DNA of 64,000 bases. Origin: Tubiluchus corallicola (Eukaryota > Priapulida > Priapulimorpha > Priapulimorphida > Tubiluchidae). The position numbers were made by a program, and so were the translations under genes. Numbering within the stretch: position 1 is the first letter of the stretch; each line of letters begins with the position of its first letter. Positions 12,601-31,620 of the stretch are shown here, one piece after another. The notes under the pieces were generated by a model. It was not told the DNA's origin. It saw nothing but the letters and a program-made list of their open reading frames with translations, and did not search any database. Location: the NCBI GenBank assembly GCA_030141605.1, contig JAQGDQ010000006.1, positions 1,185,501-1,249,500 on the forward strand, read 5' to 3'.

Positions 12601-15600
12601 TTTTTTATAAAGCTTTTGTACATGTTTTTATTCAAGTTATTGAATATGGCACGCATAGCAAAGTAAACTTTCATACAATGAAGGCTACTACCCAACATGC
12701 TATGATTAGCATGATTTATGATTTGCTTTCTATGATTAGTCAGGAGAGTGAAATGAATAGTTTATAACTTTTAATTTTTTTACAGATTTAGTTACTTCTA
12801 GTTGGGTGAAGTATATATAAATATATAAAGTTGTGGTTGCCTTCTAGCAGAAATAAATTTGGTCTGTGTCTTGGATTTTTTGTTCATAATTTGGACTGTA
12901 GTCTGCATTTTGCTAGTTCAGCAAAAATGGTATGACTGTGTTGCAGTTGCCAAAGGAAAGCAGTTTAAAAAACAAAGAAAGCTCCATTCAGTACTTTCAA
13001 ATTCAATCTTTTGTTTAAACTTAGTAGACCACAATTAGTTGATAGTTTATTCCACTGATGCAGTAGACTGATTTCCAAGTAAGTATCACGTAATGGTATG
13101 TGGTAATATATTACCTACTGACATGTGTCTAGTAACTCACTTATCGGATTTACATACAGTGTAAGTTACAAGATTTATAAATTTGCATTATCATATATAA
13201 GCTATATTAAAATTATTACATGTGTTATTTACAGTTTGAAGATGTGGTGGTTCTAGCAGCAATAAAGTTACTGGATGTTTCTAAATTGAATGATGCAGCT
13301 AGAGGTGATCCTATTAAAGTTGTAAGGACAATCACTGCAATGGTATGGTGCTTTATTAATGTTGTAATTAGAATTTCATGATTTTACACAGCAATAGTTA
13401 TTGTTTTTCTGTCCATTGTTTGGGTGGGTATCTGTGGCTATTACGCCCTTGGCTCTCCTGTTATAAGGCTCTTTCTTTTATTTTCTCACTTGTTGTTAGA
13501 CATTTGCATATGTTTATGTTATTTCATATTTACCAGGTGCAAAATTTTGGGAAAACTTAGCATTCCATACTAGACCCAATTATTGAGAACTGTGTAGCAT
13601 TAGTTTTTTTCAGTGAGGTGACCAATTTCATTTGTTTTATGTAAAAGAAATTCCCGCACATTTCAATACCGCCATATCCATTATTTATGTAAGCTTTGTA
13701 GGCCACATTTCTTAAAAGAAAAGCATAAATTTGAGAGGTTATTTGGCTCTTTTTGTTTTCCCGTGTCTTTTTTCCAATGTGATTATTCATATTGTGCCAA
13801 GTTAAGCTATTTGAAATACACTAGTGTAATCTGTATGTTACTGAAAATTCAGTACTTTACAGCTAATGTCTTGATTGCATTTAATTTCTCTCACCTGAGC
13901 ATATTATTTTGTAGTTATTTGTTTTTATTCAGTTGTTTTTATTGACATAGGTTAATTCAGAAGATGATGGAGGTGTTTTGCAAGGTAATTGGACAGGCGA
14001 ATATGATGATGGTGTTCCACCAAGTAACTGGCAAGGTTCTGTCGAAATTCTACAACAGTGGTACGAAACAGGAAATGTTGTTAGATACGGCCAGTGCTGG
14101 GTTTTTAGCGGTGTGGCTACAACAGGTAACTATCACTTTGCAGATTTATGAACTTGTGTACTTATTAATTGTTACTTAACAGTTTCTTGGAAAATTTGAC
14201 ATTTTTATTGGAGCACATTGAATGTAAAATTGGTAAATTTGTTTTTTTTTTACATTTTAAATATCAACTTGAATCATTATTATAATAATTTTAGTGATGA
14301 GGGCACTTGGTATACCTGCTCGTTCAGTTACTAATTACTCATCAGCACATGACACAAACAGCAACATCACCATAGATGTTCATTATGATGATGAATATTC
14401 AATGATTGATGAACTAAATGACGATTCAATCTGGTAAGATCGCTTGTTCTAGTCATTATATAATACTTAGCCTTAACATGCTTGTTTGCTTGATTCATGC
14501 TAAGAAAATACTTTTTCATTATATTTTCTACTGCATTTGATATAAATGTTTAGCCGTGCATCATTTGAAAAAAGATTTTGAAAACTATTGTTGTTACTCA
14601 TACACATGTATGACTACATGTACAATTATTTTTATGGTAACAAATTGTAATTGCCATCAGTTGAGTATACTTGCAGAAGATGGCGCTAGGATCTGACTTT
14701 AAAATTTCCGTAGTGCGTGTACATTGGCATTAATTGTCAATTTGTGCTTCACTCTGCACTGACGTTTTGAGAGGGATGGCATGCACTCACATGTCAGGGT
14801 CTCTTAAACAGGTGTTATTAATAAATTTTAATTGCGTTCAGTGAAGTTCCTTCAATTTGTAATAAATGTTTTGTTCTTTATTCTGTGAGTTCTGCATTAT
14901 TTTGCAGTCCCAAACTTTTACCACCAGCGAGTCAACATACTGCAAAACAGTTAAAAAATTTGAAAATATTATTTGCTCTGGGTATTGGTATTGATCATCA
15001 AACTATCATTTTTAAGGTTTTACTGTTTCAAGTGGGTCTGTATAAGTGCACAATAGGCCTGTAATGATTACTGTAATGCTATAAAAGCAAAGGTTATTTC
15101 ATACATTTACTGAGTTGGTACGGCAATGTTTTTATAGGAATTTCCATGTATGGAATGAGTGTTGGATGACAAGACCTGATCTTCCTGCTGGTTATGGAGG
15201 TTGGCAAGTAGTTGATGCAACACCACAGGAAACGAGTGAAGGTTTGATACGCTCATCTTCAAGGCACCTATGGTCCCAAACTTTGAGGGACTCCAGATTT
15301 TTAGGGTCTAGTGTTAAAAAAATTTTATTATGATTATTCTCAAAAAATGCATTTCTTTTCATGTTTCATTTGTGCCACATAATTTTGAGTAATGTAATGC
15401 CTATAGACCAGCCAGCAAGTTTTTCTTTCTTTACTTTTCTTGGAGGTTGTCAAAGTTTTGGAGCAGTAAATGCAATCACTCTCCAGATTACACTGAGAGT
15501 ACAAGCTGTTGTAACACGCCACAAACAGTTACTGAGTCAGCCGAGTCAAGCAAATACTGATTTTGCTTTTATAAATGAAAGATAACATACAAGTTCAGTT

Positions 15601-18600
15601 TGCACAATTAATACATAAAAGGCATTACATCACAAGTTGTTGTGCAGCCTTTTTAGAATATAAGCAGTATGCAAATATATTGTAATTACCAGTAACCACC
15701 ATTACCCCATATTGGTGCGAAGAGATTAATGTTATGTTGCAAACGAATTATGTTGGAAATATGGGATATAATCAACCATTTTGTGGATGACTGGGACTCA
15801 ACTATAAGCCTGTGGCATCTGTATATCTTAATATGCCCCTGTTTATCTTTTCTGTAGTTTGGCAATTTTGTAAATGTACAAATGTGCAGTTTCTGCATAG
15901 TGGTAACAATTAACATTATTGTCAGCATATCTTCTTCAACCTCAAGGAGTTAAAATATGTTGCTAGACCACACACTTTGGTATTATTATAAACTACTTGC
16001 TGCCTAATATTCCTATGACTGTATGACTTACTTTGAGTTGTGTGGTCTCGATTAATTATCTTGATATTAAATAACAGTTATTTTTATAGGAATCTATCGT
16101 GCTGGTCCAGCATCTGTGGCTGCTATTCGTAAAGGAGAAGTGAATCATTTGTTTGATGCACCTTTTGTCTTTGCTGAGGTCAATGCTGATATTATTCATT
16201 GGAAATATGAAAATGATGATGATGATTTACTTCAGTTACAGACAGATCCTAATGTGTGAGTAACTTTTTTCTTTTGGTACCATCACCATAAGTGTCAACA
16301 TATATTTGAAATTTATGAATCTATTTGTGCATCTGTTTTGACAAATATCAAGGGAAAATTGTTACTAACAGAAAAAATTTGTGTGTTTTCACACAGGGTT
16401 GGAAAAATGATCAGCACAAAAAAGCCAGGCCCTGTTGAGAAAGGCAAAGATGACAGAGTAGATATAACAAATGCGTACAAGGGTGTTGAAAGTATGTTTT
16501 TCAACTGGAAAATTATATGCTTTATATTTAGTCATCAGTCATCAGACTGAGTGTTTGTTTTATGTCTAATTTTCAAGGCGCTAGATCTCCATTGTAGATC
16601 TCTAAGATTCTAGGTATTCGTCTTGGTTAGCAGTTGAGACCCTCTAAGGGTGAATGGTGCTGGTGTGAAAGGAAGTAATTCTGCCCTGTTATGATAATTT
16701 GTTATAAGATAATATATGATTTATGATTTGTTATATGATAATATGTTAAGCTATGATAATTTATGTTAGAGAGATGGACGCAAAATTTTGTCAGTTATTT
16801 TACATTTTTATGTTTAGACACTGATGCAGAAAGGCAGGCTGTGTTAAATGCTTTGAAATGTGGACATAGCACTAGTAGATTTGCTTATAAGCAATCTAAT
16901 GCAGATGTGCGATTTGCTCTAGAAGATAAGGTTTGTTGTTTGCTGTTTTACTATTAATGTTAAATAAATATGTCTAATATAAATAACATTAATATAAATA
17001 TTAGTGTTAAATAAATAAATAATGTTATAAATAATGATAAATAAATATATAAAGATTTGGTAGACGTCAGTGCCCGAACAATTTTTACATGTCATGTAAA
17101 CAGATCAATGTAACTATGATTTTAATCTGAAAGATAATATTTTTATGGTTGTTGTTAAAACTACATTCATTCGCAAATTGTGGTTCTGGTTGTTTTTTCT
17201 CAGTTTTAATAAAACAAACACTACTCCACTGTTTTGTAGTTGTCTGAAATGTTTTATATTATATTAATACTGTATTACCTTTTAGGATGACGTATGTATT
17301 GGAAAACCATTTTCACATGAACTTAGTCTCTGGAATGAATCGGGCAGTGAACGTAATGTGGCTATAACTATGAGGCTGGCAACTACTTACTATACTGGTA
17401 GAATATCAAAGAAAATTAAGGAAAAAAAGTTAGAAGTGAAGCTGAAGCCACAAGAAGGTTCTTTATACATTATATATATTACAGTAGCATGAAAAATCTG
17501 AACATCAAAATCACCATACACTGTTCTATTAAGAAACATGTGTTAACTATTGTAGTTATGATATATAGGTATTTTCTACATTTTGGTAAACAAATAATAT
17601 ATAAGTGCAAGTAATAAAACAGTTAAATATTCAATTTTAATGTGCAAAGTTTTATTGATTTTTGCCCCTAGAAACACACCTCGATGCTTTTGCATTATTT
17701 CCCATTGAAACATTTTATTGAAAAGCTAGAATCAGTGAATGATTTTAACATTTGTCACTTGAACAAGCACAAGCTATCATGTGCTAAAGTTTTGAAGATT
17801 CTGTTCATACAACAGCACCTTTTTTGTGGGTGCTAGGAAGAGATCGTGGTAGTAGCAACTTATTTTCAATCAGCACACCTCAAACTCTGATTCTTATTGC
17901 ATATTTTTGCTACATAAGAATATCATAATTTAAGTTTTACCAAACTCTGTTTTCTGCATTGGTGCAGCAAGGGTAGAAAATAAGTTACACATAGAAACTG
18001 GTATGACTGACAAGAAGAAAAGAATTCCCATAATGCAGTTTGCTTAAAATTGATTGTAAGAATAACTTGTATTTCAAAACTTACTTAACTTGGCCTATGA
18101 TAAAGTGAACAGCTTGAGCAGCTCATGCTAAAAGTGTTATTTTGATATGGTTTTTATTACGTGATAGTTTGTAGGCATAAAAATCAATAAATGAAAATTT
18201 TTGCATGTGTGCAAATCAAAACTGCAAATAAGTTGGCTTAGTTAAAGCTGTGTTACGAAGTTTCAAAGTAGAGTGCACGAAAAATTGGGTCCTATATAAT
18301 TTTTTTGTTTTTCATAAAAGTGTCACATTCTAACATGAAATTGCTAGCAAAATGTTTCAGAAATACTAAAAATTAATTTAATAAATCGATTTAAAAAATT
18401 AATAATCCCTTCAACTGTTCTCTGCCCAAATATCATTATTTATTTGGAATGTTGAAAAACTAGCATTTTTAAATTCCGATAGCAGTTGTGAGGCCATTTG
18501 TCTTACGGTTTCTTCTGATATCAAGCCCAGATCCTCGTCTGGAATCTATTAGATTTAAGCTTAACTTCAAGGTTCTTTGACCATATTAACCACTCTTTCA

Positions 18601-21600
18601 TGTAGTTACTAAGGTGTTTTTGTACGAATGAGAAAAGCAACTGCAAACTTTTACAGCAGTTTTCTCAAGAATACTTTTTTTCAGAAAGCAGCACGCACCT
18701 CATCTTTGGCATAGATTATCTCAGCTTAGAAATAATGTAGAGTGATAATCTTGTATCATGAAAATAATGGAGATTTGGGGCATGAGAATAATTAAAAAAT
18801 TCCTATTTATAAATGTTTTTGCTGTGCAAGTGCACATTTCTTTGAAAGATCATGTTAATTGGATGTTGAAAAGACAGATGTTAGTTCAAGAAACATTGTT
18901 TTTGTTATATCTTAAAATGAATTGTGTGTGTATGGTATGTCACAGATACGTTGCTTAGCTTTAAAGATGATTTGAAAACGTGACCTGTTTTTAGCCATTG
19001 TAGTTATTGTATTTAATGTTATAAAAATGTGTTTTTATTTTGAATAGATCACATAGTTAAATTTTCTGTCACACCAGAAGAATATTTTGATGCTCTGGTG
19101 GACCAGGCTTCATTTGAATTAAGTGTCTGTGCTAAAGTTTTGGAAACAGAGCAGTACTTCTGCAAGAGCGATGATTTTAGACTTCGGGCTCCAGACGTAA
19201 TTGTTACAGTAAGCTGTTGATCTTTTAAAATTATTATTATGCATCTTAATGCAAAATCACTAATTACTAATTAGTGGCAAATTAAATAAGTTACTGCTTA
19301 TCAGAAGTTAATAACATCACTGCTTGAATGTATTTTTCAATTTTCAAGTGCGAAAGAAAATGTCAGTCTTCCCTGTATGCTAGTTCAGCCCAAGGCATTC
19401 TGATTGCCATATCACTTCCACAAACTGTTACCCACTATGAACAAATAATTCTTTTTAATAGTATGACTTAAAGGTGATTAGAAAAGCATCATAATGTTTC
19501 AAATTGTTAATCAAAATCACATTGCTATGACTATTTTAAATCATATTTTAGAATAACTGTAAATAAAGTATTGTTTTTATTGTTATTTTTTTAAGGCCGC
19601 AGGACCATTTCAATCCCAAAAGCCGTTCAAAGTGACATTTTCATTTGAGAACCCATTGCCAAGCACACTTCATCAATGTCACTTCATCATTGAAGGCCCA
19701 GGAATACATAAACCTAAAAAGATTCCTTGCAAGTAAGTTTAAATGTTATATGATAGTTTTGCACTCTGATAAGTTTTTAACATGTTATTGACAAAAATGT
19801 TGTAGTACGTTATGGAGTGTATCTTGCCATAGCCACTCATCGTCTTTTGAGAGAATGATGCATTTTCAAAGACTTGAAACTTACTAGGTGAGGGAGTCAC
19901 ATGGGAACTACTACAAATTTAATTTTTGGCATATTCTAGCCCTGAGGCAGTGTCTGAGTCTGGAGGGACATAGTATAAGAATCTTCGTAACCAGACGAGC
20001 GATGCATATCGAAGTAGCTTAAGTTAGAATTTCGACATGGAACTTGGGGTCTGAGGCTGGTTCCAAGTTTTGTGACCAGTGTTACCTCTGTGGTGCATTA
20101 CAGAGGCTTAAAACTTTATGTGGTGAGGAACCCTCGTTTGATGTAGTGAAAGTTTGACTATAGGTGTGATTTTTATGTGGAAGTGGAGCTATGAATGGCA
20201 GTGGTTTTCGAAATTTTAGTAAATGACTCCAGCCAAATGACAAGTTACAGAAACAATAAGAAAGATACTGTAAGTTTGACTTTCAACGTGGTCTGCTTTT
20301 GTGGATTGGTCTGGTAGCAAGTGTTGTTCAGGTTTTTCTAAACAATTTCCGTTAAACAGTTGTAACAATAATGTTAATTGTTTGAAAAACGACCTTGGAA
20401 AGTTTGAACATCAGCATGATCCACAGTTAGGGAGGGGCCATTTGGGTAGTGCCAGCTGCTCTGCTAGGTGTTTCTTGACATACAAGTACACATTGTATTT
20501 ATGCACTGCTATATAAATTACAATGTCTAGCAAGTTGAAATTACGGGAATCCTTGTCCAATATTGACAGAATTATTTTCGTGTTAATCAAACGATACGAG
20601 AAAAAGTTTACAATGATTAGTATTAATCTTGATATTGATAAGCAAACTGACATTGACCAGTAATTTGGCTGATCAGTTGATCTGGTCATTTTGAAATTGG
20701 CAGCTGGTATATGTAAATAACTAAACAGCGCATTTTGAGCCAACTTCTAAAGCACGCCACATACTTAATAACCATAGTATAATGATATAATACTAGCTGA
20801 ACTGCTCTGTCTCTTGTACTGATGCTAAATTTTGATACAAATAATTTTTTGTGATTTCTGTAGCGTGTTTACTATTTTTGTGATGCACTAGATATTTTTA
20901 AAATAAAGTGACATCATGTTTTAATAAAATTTTAATCTAAACTTGTGGTGCCTTCTACTTCGTTTTTTTTTAAAATTACACTTAATACGAAAAGTGGAAA
21001 TCAGAACTTGCACCGTCATTTGACTGGTTTTAAAAACTTTTAATTTTTATATCATATATTATTTACTGCATATATTATTAATAAGTTTAATTTAATGAAG
21101 ATGCCATGTACCATCCACATTTAGTTGGGTGAACCTTTGTTCAGCCACTCATCTTTTCAAGTTTGCATTCTGAATAGTGCATTGTTTTAATATATGAGTG
21201 AGTGAAGAAGCTTTAATGAATAAACTCTCGACTAAGTGAGTAAGCACCATACTTCTCTACATTACACTACTCATATGTGAATTTCAAAGACAAAGACGGT
21301 TTTCATATACCTTTTGTTCAAGTACATCTAATTGTTTAGTTGTAAATATTTATGGTGCCTACTTTAATATCACAGTTGCTTGCAATATGCCTTTGGTCTC
21401 TTTCTACTGAGTTACTTTAAGCGAGACTTTATGTGTAACTAACAAACAATTGCTACGGCTTCACAAGAGTTAGGTGTTGGTTTCACTACAAAACTTTTAC
21501 TGAAGTTTTACATTGTAGAGATGTTGGCAAGTAAATAAATTAATAAAAAACAATGTAATTTGCCTTCCTATTCTGTCTCATAATCACTGGTATGCAGGCA

Positions 21601-22456
21601 AAGGAAATTTTTGTTATTTATGTAATGACAAACTAAGCATAATCATGGATAAAAAATCTAAACTATTTGATACTGCTCATGTTTGTCTGTTTTGTAACCT
21701 TTTGCTTTGTGTTTTGATCGGACATTGCATAGTATTACCAATACTATGTAATGTGAGAAACTACTATCGAATGTATAACATTTTATAAGCATACATTTCC
21801 ACATTTCTTGATCTATACATGCCAATGCTAAAAAATATAAAAGCCTCTAAATAAGTATTACTCCATTCCAACAAGATTAATACATGCATATTTTCATTTT
21901 AAAGGTTAAAACGCGTGTGTGGTTGTAAATGAAATATTAAATATTTAATGAGATAAAGTAGGACAATAAAGGTGTAATGCAGATGCTAAACACATTTAGT
22001 CTGCAGTCACACTCTACTGTGGAGATTTAATGGAAATCTTGTAGGAATGCAGTAATTACTTACAAACTTGTGATAATTGGGAAAATACTCCTCATGCATT
22101 ACCTGCGTTCATTTTCTTTAGAGGGTGAGGCTTGTCTGACTATTTACTAGAATTTGAACAAAATAGCATCTTGTGGATTTTTATCGAAATTATTCACAGC
22201 ACAGAATTTGCCATTGTCCAATTACTAAATCTTTGTCACTAAGTTTACTGATTGTTAAATTTAACAGAGCACACGTGAATGTACAATTAATTAATTACTG
22301 ATATTTATTCACAGAGATGTTGAAGGCAATGAAACAGTCACAATGTCATATGAGTGCATTGCAAAAAGACCCGGTAAGAAAGTTATTCTTGTGAGTTTTG
22401 CATCAAAACAGCTGGACGATGCTGATGGATATACAAACATTGTTGTCGACCAGTGA
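9675..22456 (+). CDS. Transglutaminase (protein-glutamine gamma-glutamyltransferase)
   Basis: Sixteen exons: 9675-9814, 11497-11640, 11836-11946, 12244-12316, 12473-12591, 13235-13342, 13951-14125, 14295-14433, 15138-15241, 16090-16255, 16397-16491, 16818-16930, 17286-17457, 19048-19208, 19596-19732, 22315-22456. Phases agree at every junction and give about 699 residues, close to the usual size. Domains in order are the N-terminal beta-sandwich (LRRGQIF), the catalytic core and two C-terminal beta-barrels. The catalytic triad is complete: Cys in RYGQCWVF (codon 14095-14097), His in [10 protein letters not shown] (15145-15147) and Asp in WQVVDATPQ (15214-15216). Calcium-site segments (SAHDTN, EVNAD, DAERQAV) are present. 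The enzyme cross-links proteins through Gln-Lys isopeptide bonds in a Ca2+-dependent way, as in clotting, cuticle or matrix sealing. The opening exon starts inside a codon, so a short 5' exon is missing. Donors at 15242 and 17458 are weak. An AATAAA at 23001 is a possible poly(A) signal. It belongs to the animal factor XIII/TGM family; the exact paralogue is unknown. Confidence 0.95.
11242..11256. repeat. Poly(C) run
   Basis: Fifteen consecutive C residues in the first transglutaminase intron shown in this window. It is an unstable homopolymer and the length may be a sequencing artefact. Confidence 0.8.
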
Positions 22457-24039
22457 AATTTCTAAGCCCTTGGTAAAACGAAAATTGTCTTTAAAGTAAG
22501 CATCTACAATGTTTCGTCTGATTGTTTTTGCAGTAAAATCTAATGCAGCTAGCTTAGGTTTGCATTGGTATAACAGTTGTTTTAGAAAATGAACTGAAAA
22601 CCTTATTAAAACATGTTTTGTACAATGCTAATGCATTTACTCTAAGTAATGTGTGTATAATAAGCATCCGACTATGTATTAATATGCCAAGTATTTTTAT
22701 AATGTTTAGCCATTTAGAAAGTTTAAAGGTAATTGGACTGAAGTTTTTTAACATTAAAACTAAATACAGTTAGTATTTGGTAGAAGTTTTAAAGACTCAG
22801 ATATTATGATTTTGTTATAACTGTGAAATCAGAAATGTGTCGGAAATGACACATCAAGAGCAACAAATTTAAACTTACGTTAGCTTTACTTTGAAATCAA
22901 CAGCATTGCAAATTACTTTTACAATTACTAGCTGATGCATTTGTGCAGCTCGCCTGATTGGATAACCAACAATGTTCTAACTTTTTCTCTAAGCTTTCTA
23001 AATAAATACCAGCCTATACATGTTGATTTTGTCATTCAGCTGTCTGATAAAATTAGGATTTTCTTTCTTTTTTGTCCAAGACAATTTTTGGTGATGCTGA
23101 GAAATGACCTGGTGACCTAGTTTTATCAGTAGCATCCATAACATGTATGTGAAATTATCAGGTGTGATTGTCAGGCAAACTGTTCGCACAACTACTATTT
23201 TAGTTTAGACATATTTTTTTCATTTTTTGGCTGTGATAAAGTTAAAAATAGGTATCATCCATATGCTAATGTATGCCAAATTTTAACAGTGTGACATATG
23301 AATTAACAGAGTTTGAACACGATCACTGACGTTTGCTATTTTCTTGACCATTTCTGTCTTAATATACCTATGTGAGTTGAGCTGATATGATAAACAACTA
23401 ACCACCATTCAGTACTGCTCTTTTTGTTATTTCAAGTAAAACTTTAATGGAAAAAAGTTCAAAATACAGTGTATTTTGAAGTATTGTTCATGCAGGTTGT
23501 ACAGTCACTTTGCCTATTATTACATTGTTATATGCTCTATAATTAGAGTAGTAAGTAAATCTCCACCCAAAAAATGGTGGTTATTGATTTTGTCATTTTT
23601 ATATTTCCACATGTTGACATATACCATTAACATTCTGGCATGATTCATTGCACCCTTTATGTGAATTCCCTCTGAATAACTTCAAACTCATAAGACAGAA
23701 GACAATGTTGCACAAAGAAAAGCAAGACTTGTACCACTCCCTATCCGAGGCCCATCCCCTTCCTGCAAAAGTTGTTCTATGGTTTGCTAGTTATAATAAT
23801 GTGAGTAATGCCATATTGTAAGCTATGACACACTGCATTACAATTTTAACACACCACAGTTTTTTTACAATTAGCAATTACTTTTGTTTTACTTAATCTG
23901 TAAGAGTAAAGCATAAATTCTGTTAACAATCAATTTACATTTATAAGTATGTTAAATTACATAGCTTATACAGCTTATCGCATTACTTTATTTTGGAGCG
24001 GTCTAGCATTTCGTTGTGGTGTATTAAGACGTATTTGTG

Positions 24040-24420
24040 AACATACACCTTCATGTTCATTTCAACAATTTATTTGCTCATGTATGCACAGACATATAAC
24101 AACATTGAACATTTGCTAATAGCATGCCTAGCTAGAGAGGCATTAGTTCATTTAGTTACAAATGTCAAACGATAATCTGAAGATCTGTTACGGTTTATGT
24201 AAAATGTATTTAACAGTTTTAGATTGATCTACTTTAGACAGAAGAATAAATGACAGTATGTTTGTATTTGGCTTTTTATGTGTGCATGAGCATATATGTA
24301 TAGAGATATAACAACATCAAGCATCTCATAATAGCATGCATTACTCTATAATTAGTTCGATTTAGTAACCCGAATGTCTAAACAGTTATTGTATAATCCA
24401 GTTTTAACTTTTAAGGTTAT
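24040..24420. repeat. Diverged ~212-bp tandem duplication
   Basis: The blocks around ATATAACAACATTGAAC (24091 on) and ATATAACAACATCAAGC (24303 on) are followed by matching segments (AATAGCATGC, then AGTTC...TTTAGT, then AATGTC) in the same order. This gives two copies with a period near 212 bases and many substitutions. No gene content was seen. Confidence 0.5.
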
Positions 24421-24659
24421 CTGTTATTTAATCCTCCTAACTTTGCAATAGTGCTCTGCTGAGAAAGGAAATCTCTCAATTCCCATCCTAATTCCAATCC
24501 ACGAACAGGTATGTGCGAAGCCGTGATAAAAATATCTATATACAGTTATTGATAAAATAATTAACATTTTATTTCTACTCTAAAGACATTTATAATACAA
24601 CACTTAACAAGCAGCTAATTGTGAACAACACCATTGCTCGAAGGCTACAGTAACCATAA

Positions 24660-24711
24660 AATAGTAATAGTATATGTAGTAATAGTAATAGTAATAGTAT
24701 AATAGTAATAC
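24660..24711. repeat. (AGTAAT)n simple repeat
   Basis: Imperfect run of AGTAAT/ATAGTA units in the spacer downstream of the GST stop codon. Confidence 0.6.
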
Positions 24712-24924
24712 TATGGAATTGTGCTTCTGCGTGCTTTTTATATTTAGAACTACATGTACTTTAATAACTGAAATTTATAGTACTGACATAACTAGTATAT
24801 AATGGTACTTATACTAATTTAACAATTTGAATATGTTTTATATAATAAATGTAATATATTTTACAGTTTTAGTTCGAGGTGCTTCACACAAGAATGAATA
24901 GACTTCATGTTTGTACATAACTTC

Positions 24925-29644
<4,720 letters not shown>

Positions 29645-31440
29645 TTTTATCCACGTAACTACTACCAAGATACAGAAAATCTTTTTTGTTAAATTACCTA
29701 GCTATTGTTTAGTCGAGTTAGTATACTATACGTGATTTTAAAACAAGAATCTAAGCATTAGTTTAGTTTTTATAGGGCTCGGCAGTCATTTTATTGTGAA
29801 GTGCATACATTTATAAAGCAGTGCGCATGGGCTGTCGCGCGATACTAGTCACGTACGTAATTTTTTGCTCTGTTATTATTGTTAATAATTCCGGATTTTA
29901 TCAAAATATTGTTTCAACGCAACAGACGACAATAGTACGCTGTTAGTGGTAATCTAGTTTTTTTTAAATGAGGTGGCACTAAGGTTTAGGGTGGACAATG
30001 AAGGGTGTCTGGTATGCAGTACTGTGTGAATTTGAGAGTGACATCTGGACAGAGTAGGGGCTTCGCGAAGCACTGTACTCTCCTCGCGTGGTCCTAACGC
30101 AAGCAGCAAGAGTGCTATAAACTGTCAACTCATTTCCTGCTTTTTAAAGGTTAATCTTAGGCCTAAATGATAACAAACAACTTAGTATTTTAACTCTTTT
30201 TTTCACAGATTTTGACTTAATTTTCTAAATTAGTTCTAGGCTAAGCATATATCAAGTATAGTTACTTCAATAATTTCTTTCTAATGAATTTTGAGTATAG
30301 TTTGCACTTTCTGAAAGCATTAGCTTTTCCATTTTTGAAGTTAGGCCTATTTGCACTTTTTAAATCATTGCGGAATGGCTAGAGGTGTGTGCATATTAAA
30401 TGTAGTTAAGCAGTGCTGAGCCTAGTCAGTAAATGAATAATTGTCAAAAAGCTGCTGTTGTTGTGAAATTGTATCTACCATATTGTGTTAACTTCTTACC
30501 CCATTGAAGGATCTATAAATATGGCTCTTGATTAGAATTTGATGCAGGAACATAGCTTTGTTGATTACTACATTAAATTTCAGAAGGCTTGATTGCTCAA
30601 TAATTCATGGTGTAATGCTATGTTAACAGCTTAGTCACTGGAGTAACGTAAAACGGACTAAGCGAAATATATAATAACTTACACGAAATTAGAAATTTCT
30701 GCGCTTAAACTAACCTGTTGTCATTTTTTTCTTTTTTACAACCTGCTAAACAATAGTGACTCGTTAATAACAGCTCTTACTGTCAGCTTTTTTCTAGAGA
30801 CGTCTTTAGACCACTGTGTGTTACTACTGAACTGGGTTCCAAGCAGCATGTAGGCTTCAAAAGTATCAGAGATCCTATTCATCACCCAAGCGGAGATGCG
30901 AATTTTTATTACAGTTTCCGAAGGCATTTTTATGTGCAAATTCAGACTGATTTTGAAGAATGTAAGACCTTGATGATGTACCATATGTTGTAAATAAGTA
31001 AGTTTGCAAAATACTTTAAAACGTACTTGAAAAGCATTAGCTGTACTTTGCTAACTCGCATATTCCCATATTCCTGCATCATAATAATGTAACCTACCTC
31101 CGTATCAAGTATCAAGGTCACACTGTTCGCGTGTTATATAGCTGTCAAGAATTTTTAAATAAAAAGTACTACACGATTTTTTGTCAAAATCTAATGTGCA
31201 GGTGCTTCAGTGAAAGTTCATTGGTTATAATTAACAGCTTAATACCAAGATCTCTTATCCAAAATAAGGAGGGAAGAAGAAAAGAAGCCGAACCTCGAAC
31301 CCTGGTCAGGTTCATCGATGACTTGTGTGATGTAAAAGACTGTGTTGTCTTTACAAGTCTTCTTTTAATATTATATTGCATCAGTTTTACACTGTCTTCT
31401 ACCTCTTTGTAATAAAAAACACAGGCCTAATAAACTTTCA

Positions 31441-31620
31441 TTATCATCGTCATCATAAGATTCTTCTTTATGCCGTAAGTAATGAGGCTTGGTCAGTTTG
31501 CCAAGTACAAAATTGAGGTACAGCCACTACGAGTGGGACAATCTTCTCGGTTTGCATCGTGCACCAGTTCTCGATCACTTTTCGAGCAGACTTCGATGCC
31601 ACTAAAGCAAATTTCCAACA
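31441..31620 (-). pseudogene. Unidentified coding-like fragment
   Basis: On the minus strand a frame of about 40 residues reads KSARKVIENWCTMQ and then CTWQTDQASLLTA before a TAA. It is followed by a GATGACGATGATAATG tail, similar to the GAT-rich 3' tails of the LINE fragments near 49.6 and 50.97 kb. The upstream part is interrupted. It may be the extreme 3' end of another non-LTR element. I do not recognise the protein. Confidence 0.25.

Larger units (their letters stand above)
22457..24924. other. Transglutaminase/GST convergent spacer
   Basis: Holds the 3' UTRs of the two converging genes and no recognisable exon. Candidate poly(A) signals are AATAAA at 23001-23006 (+, transglutaminase) and its reverse complement at 24568-24573 (-, GST). 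A diverged tandem duplication lies at 24040-24420 and a simple repeat at 24660-24711. Confidence 0.5.

Noticed and set aside
30736-30984. Minus-strand 82-residue frame
   Set aside because: No recognisable motif, no clear splice partners, in an AT-rich spacer.
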